DNA from: Mycobacterium sp. D16Q14
GTDB taxonomy: Bacteria > Actinomycetota > Actinomycetes > Mycobacteriales > Mycobacteriaceae
Reading direction: 5' to 3'
NCBI GenBank assembly: GCA_002013415.1
Contig: MAEX01000011.1
Location: forward strand, 1 to 64,000
Length of the DNA stretch: 64,000 nt
Below the pieces are notes generated by a model, which made no database searches, was not told the origin of the DNA, and saw only the letters and a list, made by a program, of their open reading frames with translations. Numbering within the stretch: the first letter of the stretch is position 1; the number at the start of each line of letters is the position of its first letter. Positions 43,727-52,213 of the stretch are shown here, piece by piece. The translations under genes were made by a program, and so were the position numbers.

Positions 43727-44563
43727 TCAGTACCCGACGCCGTGCCCAACGCCACGAGCCATGAACGCGGACAGACCTGCGCCAGTGCGCAAGTCAACCT
43801 TGTAGCGCGCGGAAATGTAACGCCACGCCGCAGCGATATTGGCTGCCGGATCGTAGATGGCCCTCGAGGTACCCGGCGCGTGGTAGGTGGCGAATGTCCC
43901 GGGGATGGTCTGCATCGGGCCCCGAGAACTGTTGGCCGGAGCGCCATCTGCTTGCGCATAGCCCCATGCGTTGGAGTCGCCACGATTGACCGAGTTGGAC
44001 CAGCCGCCTGACTCGCCATGCATGATCGTGCGAGTCGCGGAGATGAACTGGGGGAGTAGTGCGTGGTTGACACCCGCGGCGAACAGTCCCAAGTCGATGT
44101 CAGCATCGGTGACGCGAGGGCTTGGATGTGACGCGTAGATGACCATCGATTTGTCGATGGCGGCCGCACTGGTGACCGGGTGCACGCTCGACACAGGAAC
44201 GAGAACCAGCGACCGCGATGGAGCGGATCCCGGAATCGGGTCGTCGACTGTGATCGGCTCTTGCGTGGGCTCCGGATCAGCAGCAGGCTCGGTGTCTTCC
44301 GAAGGCCCCGTCGCGGCCATTTCGTCGGCCACCTCGTTTTCCGGTCCCGGAATGAGTCCGGCGTCGAGACCGTGCGGGACGGGAGCCGCTGTAAACGCCG
44401 TCTCGCCCCAGAGCGGAGCTTCATATCCGGTATCGCATGCCTGCGATACCTCTACGGGAACTGGTTCCGGTGCAGGTTCCGCGTGGGCTATGCCGCTGCC
44501 CAACGTGGTCAGAGCTACCGCAGCGACCATTGTGGGCAGAATCGAGCATTTACCTGTGCGCAT
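43727..44563 (-). CDS. Secreted lytic transglycosylase (SLT domain)
   Basis: 278 residues from ATG 44563 with CAGGAGC upstream. Signal peptide SILPTMVAAVALTTLGSGIA-HA. After a Pro/Glu-rich spacer the C-terminal domain shows TRTIMHGESGGWSNSVNRGD (catalytic Glu), RGPMQTIPGTFATYH and DPAANIAAAWRYI, the SLT core. It cuts peptidoglycan, as needed for passage of secretion or conjugation machines. First gene of the ESX substrate operon. Confidence 0.85.
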   Translation of the reverse strand: MRTGKCSILPTMVAAVALTTLGSGIAHAEPAPEPVPVEVSQACDTGYEAPLWGETAFTAAPVPHGLDAGLIPGPENEVADEMAATGPSEDTEPAADPEPTQEPITVDDPIPGSAPSRSLVLVPVSSVHPVTSAAAIDKSMVIYASHPSPRVTDADIDLGLFAAGVNHALLPQFISATRTIMHGESGGWSNSVNRGDSNAWGYAQADGAPANSSRGPMQTIPGTFATYHAPGTSRAIYDPAANIAAAWRYISARYKVDLRTGAGLSAFMARGVGHGVGY

Positions 44564-44760
44564 GTGTCGGGCTCCTGAGTCTTCACATTCGAGCGGGCTG
44601 ATATCTCGGCGGAGACTAGAGGTTTCACGCACCTGGATACCGCTGCGGCGCGATGGATAATGCATGGCATGTTGCTGCATGCATATGCCTGCGCGTTTTG
44701 TGGTGCATCTGTGTATTCTGCGGCCGTCTGTAGATGAGCTCCGACGATCGAGGAGGCCCG

Positions 44761-45585
44761 ATGACCGCAGGAGTCCAGCGGCGCGCGGCGTACCGATCGG
44801 CGTTGCGTTGGTCCAGTGGTGTGATCACCGCGGTGGTTTGGTTCTTGGCATCTACGTCGGCAGGGGCTGACCCAGTGATTAAACCCGAGCCGTGGATTGC
44901 CATCGCCGGCGTGCGGGGCTCAAAGCCTCCGGTGCCTTTCACCGCAGCTGAACACCCGAAACCCGGTGTCACGCTGGTTCAGCAGCTCAACGGTGAGGAA
45001 GTCTCGGAGTGCACGGTGTCATGGGCCGTGGTCAGCGCTCGTTTGAATGTCGGCTACCTCACGGCGGGGCACTGTGATCGTAACGAGGGTGCGCCGGTGT
45101 GGATGTACACCGATGACGCGGGTGCCCGCCGGATACCGCTGTCTCCGCTGCAGAACGCCGAGCGCGGTGTGGACGATAGCGGTCACCAATACGACGCATC
45201 GCTGTTCTTCCTGTCTGCGGCGCAACAAAATGCGGCGTACGGGACCGCTATCGCAGACAGTGTGCAACTTCGTGACGTGCTGCCTGTGAGTGCTGTTCGG
45301 GCTCTGCCTGTGGGAACCCCAATATGCATGAACGGCTCCCGCTCCGGATTGACCTGCGGGCCGCTGATTTCTGCCAGGAATGACGACATCGAGTGGGGCG
45401 GCGCTGCGGTACAGGGAGATTCAGGTGCTCCCGTCTTCGTCGTCAATAGCCGCGGGGATGCAATGGCGATCGGGATGCTTCAACGCGGCCCGAGCGACAC
45501 CGACAACTTCGCAACCTACCTCGCACCTGTGCTGGATCGACTGAAAGTTCGATTGATCATTGACGGAAAGAAGGGTTCTTTGTGA
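44761..45585 (+). CDS. Secreted trypsin-like serine protease
   Basis: 274 residues from ATG 44761, directly after GAGGAGG. Signal peptide VITAVVWFLASTSAGA. Catalytic triad motifs: YLTAGHC (His), YDASLFFLSA (Asp) and VQGDSGAPVF (Ser). Chymotrypsin-like S1 fold. ESX loci normally use a subtilisin-type mycosin, which is absent here; this enzyme could process substrates instead (inference). Divergent from the transglycosylase gene. Confidence 0.85.
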   Translation: MTAGVQRRAAYRSALRWSSGVITAVVWFLASTSAGADPVIKPEPWIAIAGVRGSKPPVPFTAAEHPKPGVTLVQQLNGEEVSECTVSWAVVSARLNVGYLTAGHCDRNEGAPVWMYTDDAGARRIPLSPLQNAERGVDDSGHQYDASLFFLSAAQQNAAYGTAIADSVQLRDVLPVSAVRALPVGTPICMNGSRSGLTCGPLISARNDDIEWGGAAVQGDSGAPVFVVNSRGDAMAIGMLQRGPSDTDNFATYLAPVLDRLKVRLIIDGKKGSL

Positions 45586-46220
45586 CAGCACAGACGATTG
45601 CCGGGGCAGTTGACGAACAGTTGCGCCGGATGACACCGGCAGCCGCTATCCAGTTGTGTGACACCACAGAACACGCTGCGGTGACAGCGCTGGTTGTGGT
45701 GATCACCAATTGTGTTGACCCCGTGCGTGCTCAGAGCGCACGCAAGCTGTATCCACTCATTTACGCTGCTGCCGAAGGTGACGGGACCCAGCCCCGCCGC
45801 CGCGCAGCAGCTCTGGCGTCCTTGGTGGATGGCGGACTCGCCACGCTCGAGGACTCCGATGAGTCACGGCGATCGTTGATGCTGAGTTTGGAGCAGTGGC
45901 TGTTGCATCCGGGGCGTGGGACTTCGACTGCACTCGTCACGGCGGCGGGCAGATTCGTGCATTCACCCATGGCCCCGTGCCCGGAGCTACTGGAGCAGGC
46001 ATGGGTAGTCGGGCCCGGGATGGATGCAGCAGCGGTCGCACTACGCGACGAAGGACTCGATAGCCGCGGCGCGCAGGCGTATTTGAGTCTGATCACCATG
46101 GCGGCTGAACTCGCCGTCCCAATGGTGTGGGTCGCCAAGGAGCTCGGTGTGCCGCGGGACCAGATCTACCGGCGTATCCGCACAGTCGACCGACAGGCTT
46201 GGCGATCACTGCTGCCGTAA
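45582..46220 (+). CDS. Hypothetical protein with possible C-terminal HTH
   Basis: 212 residues from GTG 45582 overlapping the protease stop (GTGA). Mainly helical. The end, AVPMVWVAKELGVPRDQIYR, could be an HTH. Not recognised. Coupled to the protease. Confidence 0.55.
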   Translation: MTAQTIAGAVDEQLRRMTPAAAIQLCDTTEHAAVTALVVVITNCVDPVRAQSARKLYPLIYAAAEGDGTQPRRRAAALASLVDGGLATLEDSDESRRSLMLSLEQWLLHPGRGTSTALVTAAGRFVHSPMAPCPELLEQAWVVGPGMDAAAVALRDEGLDSRGAQAYLSLITMAAELAVPMVWVAKELGVPRDQIYRRIRTVDRQAWRSLLP

Positions 46221-46360
46221 CCCTGCGTCTTGCAAGGACGCGACAACGGCCTGTTGCGGATTACATGAAACATTGCGGCCCAAGAGTTACCGATCCGGAG
46301 TTGGGGAAAGCACATGTACTGTCACCCGCATATTTCGCAGATACGAGAGGGAAAACACCA

Positions 46361-46675
46361 ATGACACTTCCAACTTTGACTCCCGAACAGCGCGCTACGG
46401 CTCTCGCACGCGCGGCGCAGGTGCGTAAGGCACGTGCAGAGATCAAGGCGAAGCTCAAAAGCGGCACACTGACGCTTTCTCAGGTGTTGGAACAGGCTAC
46501 TGGCGACGTCGTCGTCGACAAGCTCAAAGTGTCGGCACTCCTTGAGTCATTGCCCAAGGTGGGCAGGGTCAAGGCGCAAGAGCTGATGGAGAAGCTGGAC
46601 ATCGCGCCCACACGCCGCGTAGGTGGTCTCGGTCAGCGCCAGCGCCAGGCGCTCATCGCGCAATTCTCCGTATGA
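46361..46675 (+). CDS. mihF: Mycobacterial integration host factor homologue (mIHF)
   Basis: 104 residues with AGAGGGAAAA before ATG 46361. Strong match to mIHF: LPTLTPEQRATALARAAQVR, KVSALLESLPKVGRVKAQEL, IAPTRRVGGLGQRQRQAL (H2TH-type DNA-binding core). mIHF is a nucleoid protein required for phage L5 integration. An element-borne copy may help its own recombination or origin, or replace the host protein. It stands alone, 140 bp after the previous gene. Confidence 0.92.
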   Translation: MTLPTLTPEQRATALARAAQVRKARAEIKAKLKSGTLTLSQVLEQATGDVVVDKLKVSALLESLPKVGRVKAQELMEKLDIAPTRRVGGLGQRQRQALIAQFSV

Positions 46676-46774
46676 GCTGAGCGCAGATGGTCCACCATGG
46701 ACGTCGCAGGCCGACAGAACCGCTGCGTGGCGTTCCAATTGGAGCGCCTATGTATTCCTGCGAAAGGAGCCGGC

Positions 46775-47104
46775 ATGGGTGCGTCCGATGATGAATCCCC
46801 CAGCATTGAAGATGCCAGGCACGCGGTGTTCGGCAACCTCGAGATTCCGCGCGACGCAACCCCCGATGAAGAATGGGAGCAGGTGGACGGAGAGCGGATG
46901 CTGAGGCTGACGTTCCCCGCTGTGTTCGACGACCCCGACATCGGCACCGTGCGGTTGACCGGTCACCTGTTGGAGAACGGTCTGATCCACTACAGCGTGG
47001 ACATTCATGTGACTAGAGCAATGTCTACGGATACAGCGGACCAGGTCAGGGCGGCGATCGTAGACGTCATGGAGGCGGCAGACCGCAACAATGGGGATGG
47101 ATGA
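46775..47104 (+). CDS. Hypothetical protein
   Basis: 109 residues from ATG 46775 with AAAGGAG upstream. Beta-rich C-terminal half (RMLRLTFPAVFDDPDIGTVR, NGLIHYSVDIHV) and an acidic N-terminus. Not recognised. Confidence 0.6.
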   Translation: MGASDDESPSIEDARHAVFGNLEIPRDATPDEEWEQVDGERMLRLTFPAVFDDPDIGTVRLTGHLLENGLIHYSVDIHVTRAMSTDTADQVRAAIVDVMEAADRNNGDG

Positions 47105-47134
47105 CATCCGCTGCGTCGGCTCCGGACGGGCTGA

Positions 47135-47296
47135 TCACCAGCTGACGAAAACCTGATCGAGCACTGAGCTGGCAGGGCGCCCCAGCGCATCGCCGAATTG
47201 ATCAGCTGCGATGGCACGAGCGGAAACGGCGTCGTCGGTCTCGACAGTGATCTCACCAGCGACGTCAGGATGGATTGCCTTGAACTGCATCGTCAT
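47135..47296 (-). CDS. Small hypothetical protein
   Basis: 53 residues starting MTMQFKAIHPDVAGEITVET and ending ASSVLDQVFVSW. ATG 47296 overlaps the stop of the upstream gene (ATGA). The EITVETDDAVSARAIA pattern resembles small beta-alpha proteins of phages. Not recognised. Confidence 0.5.
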   Translation of the reverse strand: MTMQFKAIHPDVAGEITVETDDAVSARAIAADQFGDALGRPASSVLDQVFVSW

Positions 47297-47493
47297 GCGA
47301 CTTCCTCGATGGTGATTTCAGGGAACAGGTCGGCGGGATGTACCGCGGCTCCGGAGCCGCGTCGCCATAGGATTCCGGCGACATGCGCCGCGGCCAGACT
47401 CCTGGCCACCTCGGGTCCACTGAGTGTCTTGACGGTGGTCGTCTCGCTCAGCTCGGCTGGCAGAGCTGGGTGCGTCACGGCGTAGGTGGCCAT
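47293..47493 (-). CDS. Small hypothetical protein
   Basis: 66 residues from ATG 47493 (MATYAVTHPALPAELSETTT...DLFPEITIEEVA). Not recognised; coupled to the 47135 gene. Upstream it faces about 150 bases without a gene. Confidence 0.5.
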   Translation of the reverse strand: MATYAVTHPALPAELSETTTVKTLSGPEVARSLAAAHVAGILWRRGSGAAVHPADLFPEITIEEVA

Positions 47494-47649
47494 GCGCGAA
47501 ACCGTGACATCGCGGTGGCGAAAGGGCGGACAGCGGCGCGAGGACAACGCCGCGCGAAAGCAGGTAAGGCGGACGCGGAGAAGAACAATGGCTTACGGGC
47601 TCAGATGACGGCTAGCTGATCCTGAACGCGGGGAGGCTCACTCGGTGTG

Positions 47650-48873
47650 TTACGCCCACCAGGGGGTCGAATTCGAGACGTACCCGTTGCCTGTTCTCCG
47701 ATCGGCCGCTTCGGTGTGCAGCGGCAGTGACATCAGCTGCTCGATTGCCTGCGCACGGGTGGGACTCAGCGCGATGTTCCCCATATCCAGATGCAGCCGG
47801 GGATGTAGTGCCGGGGTCGCGTCAGAGACGCCCTCCTTGAATCGTTTCCAGTCATCTGCAATACCTGAGGGAAGCTGAGGGGGCCCGATATGTTCGCCCG
47901 GACTGTAGGTCAGAAACGACTGGAACATATCGATGTCGACGCCGATTGCAGTTGGCGCCACGAGCATTCCGCGCCCCTTACATCCATGCGGTACGTGCAC
48001 GCCGGCCTGCAGCACAGCGGTGGGGCTCGCGGACCTCATCGCGTCGCGTTTGGACGGTGAACCCAGGAACACCGTGGTGCACAGCGCGTTCCAACTCTGC
48101 GGAACCTGCCAAATCCATCCGCTGGCCGGAACCACGAGGACATGACAGCGCATCTCCCGCCCGACTCGCAGCAGATTCTCGATCATGGTGAGCACCTGGC
48201 GCAGCTGCACGGGAGAAAGATCATGAGCCCAAGACGTCATCAAGCCCGCGAGTTCGTTGAGTACCAACAGCATCGGCGCGAAACCAACGTGGTTGTCGAC
48301 TGTTTGCGTCGCTGTCTGAGCCAATCGGCTGGTGAGGATCCGATGCGCGATCACCACCGCAGCGAGACATTCACCTGCAGCTATCTTGTTACGATCCGCG
48401 CCGTTGCAGCCGAGGAATGAGACGTTGGCGGTGTCTCTGAACCCATCGAGATCCGAGCCGCGTCCATCGGCGATGATCAGCTGCCAGCCGCGCGTGCGGC
48501 ATTGCTCCATCACTGCTTTCGTCAAAAAAGTTGTGCCGTTCCCAGTCTGGCCGAGCAGTAGCAGCCCCGCACCGTGGACTTCTGGCCGCCAGTAGATGGT
48601 GCCTCCGTCACGGGCCCCAAGCGGTATCGGGTCCAGCCGTGCGGTTGGGGATTTGAACACGCCCAGCGACTGGGTCGGCGCATGAATCGATGGGAGCGCC
48701 AGGCGCGGCAACAGATCGACCGGCCTGACATACGCCGCGGTATGTCGGCTGCAGGTAAGGCGCTCGAGCAGCTTCATGAGGGCCACGGTATGTGTGCACG
48801 TCGAGGGCGCGCGGCTGAGGCGCGGAGCTAAGTCCAGAACCGGTGCGGTCGAGAGGCGGGTGTCGGGGGACAC
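47650..48873 (-). CDS. FtsK/HerA-type ATPase with lost Walker lysine
   Basis: 407 residues from GTG 48873. The P-loop region reads LLLLGQTGNGTTFLTKAVME, where the usual GKS/GKT is GTT, so the phosphate-binding Lys is absent. The Walker B strand is MLLVLNELAGLM, with N in place of the first acid. The rest keeps an FtsK-like layout (WQLIIADGRGSDLDGF, IENLLRVGREMRCHVLVVPA, ALCTTVFLGS). A paralogue with an intact site is encoded at 57678. It may act as an inactive partner. Box 5 lies 33 bp upstream. Confidence 0.7.
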   Translation of the reverse strand: MSPDTRLSTAPVLDLAPRLSRAPSTCTHTVALMKLLERLTCSRHTAAYVRPVDLLPRLALPSIHAPTQSLGVFKSPTARLDPIPLGARDGGTIYWRPEVHGAGLLLLGQTGNGTTFLTKAVMEQCRTRGWQLIIADGRGSDLDGFRDTANVSFLGCNGADRNKIAAGECLAAVVIAHRILTSRLAQTATQTVDNHVGFAPMLLVLNELAGLMTSWAHDLSPVQLRQVLTMIENLLRVGREMRCHVLVVPASGWIWQVPQSWNALCTTVFLGSPSKRDAMRSASPTAVLQAGVHVPHGCKGRGMLVAPTAIGVDIDMFQSFLTYSPGEHIGPPQLPSGIADDWKRFKEGVSDATPALHPRLHLDMGNIALSPTRAQAIEQLMSLPLHTEAADRRTGNGYVSNSTPWWA

Positions 48874-48905
48874 GCCGAAGGAGGCGAATGCACTCTCAGT
48901 TGGCG

Positions 48906-48922
48906 ATCTCTAAAACCGAGAA
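48906..48922. promoter_or_regulatory. Operator palindrome, box 5
   Basis: ATCTCTAAAACCGAGAA in the 105-bp gap between the divergent ATPase gene (start 48873) and SPFH gene (start 48979), so it can control both. Confidence 0.6.
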
Positions 48923-48978
48923 TACGGTGAGGTTCATTCGAGCCGCCGAATGCGCGGCCACGACTGGAAGGACCATCC

Positions 48979-49935
48979 GTGGGAACCACCTTTTTCATCG
49001 TGATCCTGTTTGTGATCGCGGCTTTCGTGTTCGCCTGGGGCGTGACGCAGCGTGTTCGTGCCCAAGGTGTGCTCAAGGCGGGCAAGGGGGACCTTCACCG
49101 AGACGACCGGATCGAACTTGAACGCCGGGACAGAGGCGGTTTCAACGCGATTCTTATCGGTATCGGGGTTGGACTTCTGGCCACGTTCGTTCTCGTGATT
49201 TCCTCGATCACGATGGTCAGCACCAAAAACATCGGCGTTGTAACCACATTCGGAAGGCCGAGCCGTTTCCTCGATAACGGCCTACATCTGACAGCGCCGT
49301 GGCAGGACGTCACCGAGCTTGACGGCGCGATCCAGACCGACAACCATATCGACGAAGGCGACAAGAAGACCGCCATTGATGCCCGCCTGGGCAACAACTC
49401 AACCGCCCGTGTTGATTCGACGGTGGTCTGGCGGCTCAAGCCTGACGCAGCTCCGAGTCTTTTCCAGGACTACCGAGGGTTCGACGCGATCCGTGACAAC
49501 CTGGTCACTCGCGAATTCACCGCGGCCATCAACGACACACTGGCCAGTTACAACCCACTTACTCAGGTCGGCGAAGGTGACGGCGCCATCAACGGCAAGC
49601 TGGCCACCCTGGTGCTGGACAAGCTCAAGGCCAAGGTGGGCACCCGTATCGAGGTGATTGGCGTGAACATTCCGGTCATTCATTTCGATGTCCGCACCCA
49701 GCAGTCGATTGACGGATTGCAGACCGAGAAGGCCAATACCAAGATCGCCGAGCAGCGTCAGCAGACCGCCACCGCCGAGGCTGAAGCGAACCGCATCTTG
49801 TCCCAGTCGGTCAGCCATGACCCGAACGTGTTGGTGAGCAAGTGCCTGGATCTGGTACGCGAGAAGGGTGGCAGCCCAGCTGGGTGCTGGCCGGGTAGCG
49901 CCGGCGCGGTTGTTGCGATTCCAGGGCAGAAGTAG
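48979..49935 (+). CDS. SPFH/band 7 (prohibitin-like) membrane protein
   Basis: 318 residues from GTG 48979 with GGAAGGA upstream. Two N-terminal membrane helices (FIVILFVIAAFVFAWGV and ILIGIGVGLLATFVLVISSI), then the SPFH domain: TKNIGVVTTFGRPSRFLDNG, LHLTAPWQDVTELD, RVDSTVVWRLKP, IGVNIPVIHF, and a coiled-coil start (EKANTKIAEQRQQTATAEAE). SPFH proteins form membrane microdomains or protease-regulating rings, and some phages carry them. First gene of a plus-strand operon. Confidence 0.88.
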   Translation: MGTTFFIVILFVIAAFVFAWGVTQRVRAQGVLKAGKGDLHRDDRIELERRDRGGFNAILIGIGVGLLATFVLVISSITMVSTKNIGVVTTFGRPSRFLDNGLHLTAPWQDVTELDGAIQTDNHIDEGDKKTAIDARLGNNSTARVDSTVVWRLKPDAAPSLFQDYRGFDAIRDNLVTREFTAAINDTLASYNPLTQVGEGDGAINGKLATLVLDKLKAKVGTRIEVIGVNIPVIHFDVRTQQSIDGLQTEKANTKIAEQRQQTATAEAEANRILSQSVSHDPNVLVSKCLDLVREKGGSPAGCWPGSAGAVVAIPGQK

Positions 49936-49939
49936 CGAC

Positions 49940-50770
49940 ATGTCAACGGATACAGCACAGTTGGCGCGAGATATTCTCGGCAAGTCGTCGCGAATCGATG
50001 GACGTGTGGTTCGCATAACCTGTGGCCAGTTGTCCCGTCCGGAGTACGTGGCGGTGAACAAGGCCCTTGAATCTATGGGCGGTAAGTGGAATCGCGGACA
50101 GTCAGGACATGTGTTTCCTGCTGACCCAGGACCGGCTTTAGCCGCATTCGTCAGCGGTGGTGCCCTCGCGAAACCCGCCCGCACGGCTGAAGGCTATGTG
50201 CCGACACCGTCTGATCTAGCTGCAGCCATAGTGGCCGATCACACGCAGGTCGCGAGCCTGGATGCTGGCGCGAAAGTTCTTGAGCCCTCGGCTGGCTGTG
50301 GTGCTTTCGTGCGGGCCATCCTCGCAGCCAATCCTCGGGTGCAAGTCACCGCTGTGGAGCCGAATACTTCGCGGCTGGAACGCGTTGCGTTGTCGCCTTC
50401 GGTGCGGCCAGTGAACAGCGTGTTCGAACAGTTCGCCAGCCAGACACAACAGCGATTCGACGCAGTGGTGATGAATCCGCCATTCGCCGTGCCGGGCGAG
50501 CCGAGTATCTGGATCGATCACGTCCGCATGGCGTTTGACCTACTTGCCAGTGGTGGTCGCTTGACCGCCATTGCTCCGAGCGGCCTTGTGTTTCGCCAGG
50601 ATCGCAAGCACAGGGCGATTCGAACGCTGGTGGAGGACCGAGGTGGGTTCGCTGTACTGGCTGATGACGCTTTCAAGAGTTCGGGCACTGGGGTACAGAC
50701 CGTTGTGATGTGGCTTGACGCGACAGGTTGCGGGTCGAACGTTGGCGCAGCTGCGGAGACTCGAGCATGA
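49940..50770 (+). CDS. N6-adenine DNA methyltransferase
   Basis: 276 residues from ATG 49940, four bases after the SPFH stop. The SAM motif VLEPSAGCGAF (113-123) and catalytic FDAVVMNPPFA (173-183) define an adenine methylase. The N-terminal 75 residues carry GGKWNRGQSGHVFP, a module found in plasmid-encoded orphan methylases. No restriction partner is visible next to it, so protection against host restriction or epigenetic control is likely (inference). Confidence 0.88.
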   Translation: MSTDTAQLARDILGKSSRIDGRVVRITCGQLSRPEYVAVNKALESMGGKWNRGQSGHVFPADPGPALAAFVSGGALAKPARTAEGYVPTPSDLAAAIVADHTQVASLDAGAKVLEPSAGCGAFVRAILAANPRVQVTAVEPNTSRLERVALSPSVRPVNSVFEQFASQTQQRFDAVVMNPPFAVPGEPSIWIDHVRMAFDLLASGGRLTAIAPSGLVFRQDRKHRAIRTLVEDRGGFAVLADDAFKSSGTGVQTVVMWLDATGCGSNVGAAAETRA

Positions 50771-51486
50771 CGGGAGTCATCTCCGCTGCCGAGGCCGAAC
50801 GCCGCGCGGAATTGCTGTACGCCCGGTACGGCGAGCTCACAAATGGCAATCCGGGGTTCGATTACCACCTCCATATGGATCCGACTGACCCTGTCACCGC
50901 TGCGTTGATTGGAGGATCGGATCGACTCGCCGATCTTGCTCGCCTGCTCTCCAACGACGAGGTCTTTCATGTGTGGCGCCTGCAGTTAAGCCACCCGCAG
51001 TGGTGGATTGGTGGACGTGCGCGCGGAACAACTCCGCTTCTGGCGCGGATCATTTCAGAGCTGAGTGGCCGGCGCGACGACGGTCAGCACCACCTCGGCG
51101 GTTCAGGCTACATTGGCGCACAATGGTTTAACAAAGCGCTTCTTGCGATCGCTCCGTTGTCGGCCCCAGCCCGTGACAAGCTCACCAGTGCACTGCACCG
51201 CGAGTTGATCGGCCGGACCATGTGCCAACACAGCCTCTCGTTCATGAATTTCATCTCCGACAGGACCTTCGACGCCGCCGAGATGTTCCCGGAATTTGAG
51301 CACGTCGAACCCGTCGACAGCTGCATCCTCGGAAATGCGATCTACGCGGTGCGCAAGATTCACGGTGAGGAGTGGTTCGAGGCCTTCAGCGAGCTGGTGT
51401 CCGAGCTTGACCCGATCACATGGGCTGGCCTGACTGAGGCACTCAATGTCGAACTCCGCGAGAGGGGAACCGAGCGTGAACGATGA
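50767..51486 (+). CDS. Hypothetical protein
   Basis: 239 residues, ATGA overlap with the methylase. Mostly helical; segments FDYHLHMDPTDPVTAALIGG, FHVWRLQLSHPQWWIGGRAR and MNFISDRTFDAAEMFPEFEH. Not recognised. Same operon as the methylase. Confidence 0.6.
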   Translation: MTGVISAAEAERRAELLYARYGELTNGNPGFDYHLHMDPTDPVTAALIGGSDRLADLARLLSNDEVFHVWRLQLSHPQWWIGGRARGTTPLLARIISELSGRRDDGQHHLGGSGYIGAQWFNKALLAIAPLSAPARDKLTSALHRELIGRTMCQHSLSFMNFISDRTFDAAEMFPEFEHVEPVDSCILGNAIYAVRKIHGEEWFEAFSELVSELDPITWAGLTEALNVELRERGTERER

Positions 51487-51895
51487 ACAGAAGCGTTCGT
51501 TGCTGCTCCGCCTCCTCACGGCCGGGCTGACTCGGGAAATCGCCGGTTGGGTGCTGGTCGCCGCAGCGGCGTGCTTCTTCGTATACGTGATCGCGCCGCG
51601 ATTAGGGCAGTTCATCGAAGGGGAACCACCGAAACTGATCGAGTGGTCTGAGTTCCGCTCAGCGGAGCAACTGGACGATTTCATGTCACGGCTGTCGGGC
51701 ACGCGCGTGCTGCAGGGGCCTGGATGGTGGTCCGTCGAAGTTACGCGGCCTGTCCCAGGCTTCGGCGACGACTCTGTCGTATGCACGCGGGTGCTGCGCA
51801 CTCTCGCTGATTTCAAGACCACCCTCGTTTCCGGGGACTGGCGTTACAACAGTGACGGTTTCCGCGTCTGCCGGTACCCGCCGACGGGCCACTGA
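51476..51895 (+). CDS. Membrane-anchored hypothetical protein
   Basis: 139 residues from GTG 51476 after GAGAGGGGAA. One membrane helix (EIAGWVLVAAAACFFVYVIA) and a 90-residue C-terminal domain with Cys (SVVCTRVLRT, FRVCRYPP). Not recognised. Confidence 0.58.
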   Translation: MNDEQKRSLLLRLLTAGLTREIAGWVLVAAAACFFVYVIAPRLGQFIEGEPPKLIEWSEFRSAEQLDDFMSRLSGTRVLQGPGWWSVEVTRPVPGFGDDSVVCTRVLRTLADFKTTLVSGDWRYNSDGFRVCRYPPTGH

Positions 51896-51919
51896 GATGG
51901 CCGAACGCTTGGTGTAGGC

Positions 51920-52213
51920 ATGGCCGATATCGGTTGGAACGCGGACATCTGGCAGGGAGCCGAGGGTTGGTACTGCCGAGACTGCGGCGCCAAGGGCGTC
52001 GGAATCCGGCCTGCAACAGAGTCGACCGCGCGGGAACACTCCTGCGATCCCGATGTCGGCTGCGCGTGCCCGCACGAAGCGCTGTGTAGAGCCAACCAGT
52101 GCACACAGTGCTGCCGGTTCGACGTCACGCCTGACCCGGCTGATTGCCACGATCCAGCAGATCCGTGGCATCTGATTTCGCCCAGCCCACTAGTACAAGG
52201 AGACTCATCATGA
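51920..52213 (+). CDS. Cys-rich small protein, likely zinc-binding
   Basis: 97 residues. Cys/His pattern: YCRDCGAKG, REHSCDPDVGCACPHEALC and QCTQCCRFD, about 11 Cys in all, ending with WHLISPSP. Looks like a treble-clef or recombination directionality-type zinc protein. Not identified. Overlaps the next ATG. Confidence 0.55.
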   Translation: MADIGWNADIWQGAEGWYCRDCGAKGVGIRPATESTAREHSCDPDVGCACPHEALCRANQCTQCCRFDVTPDPADCHDPADPWHLISPSPLVQGDSS

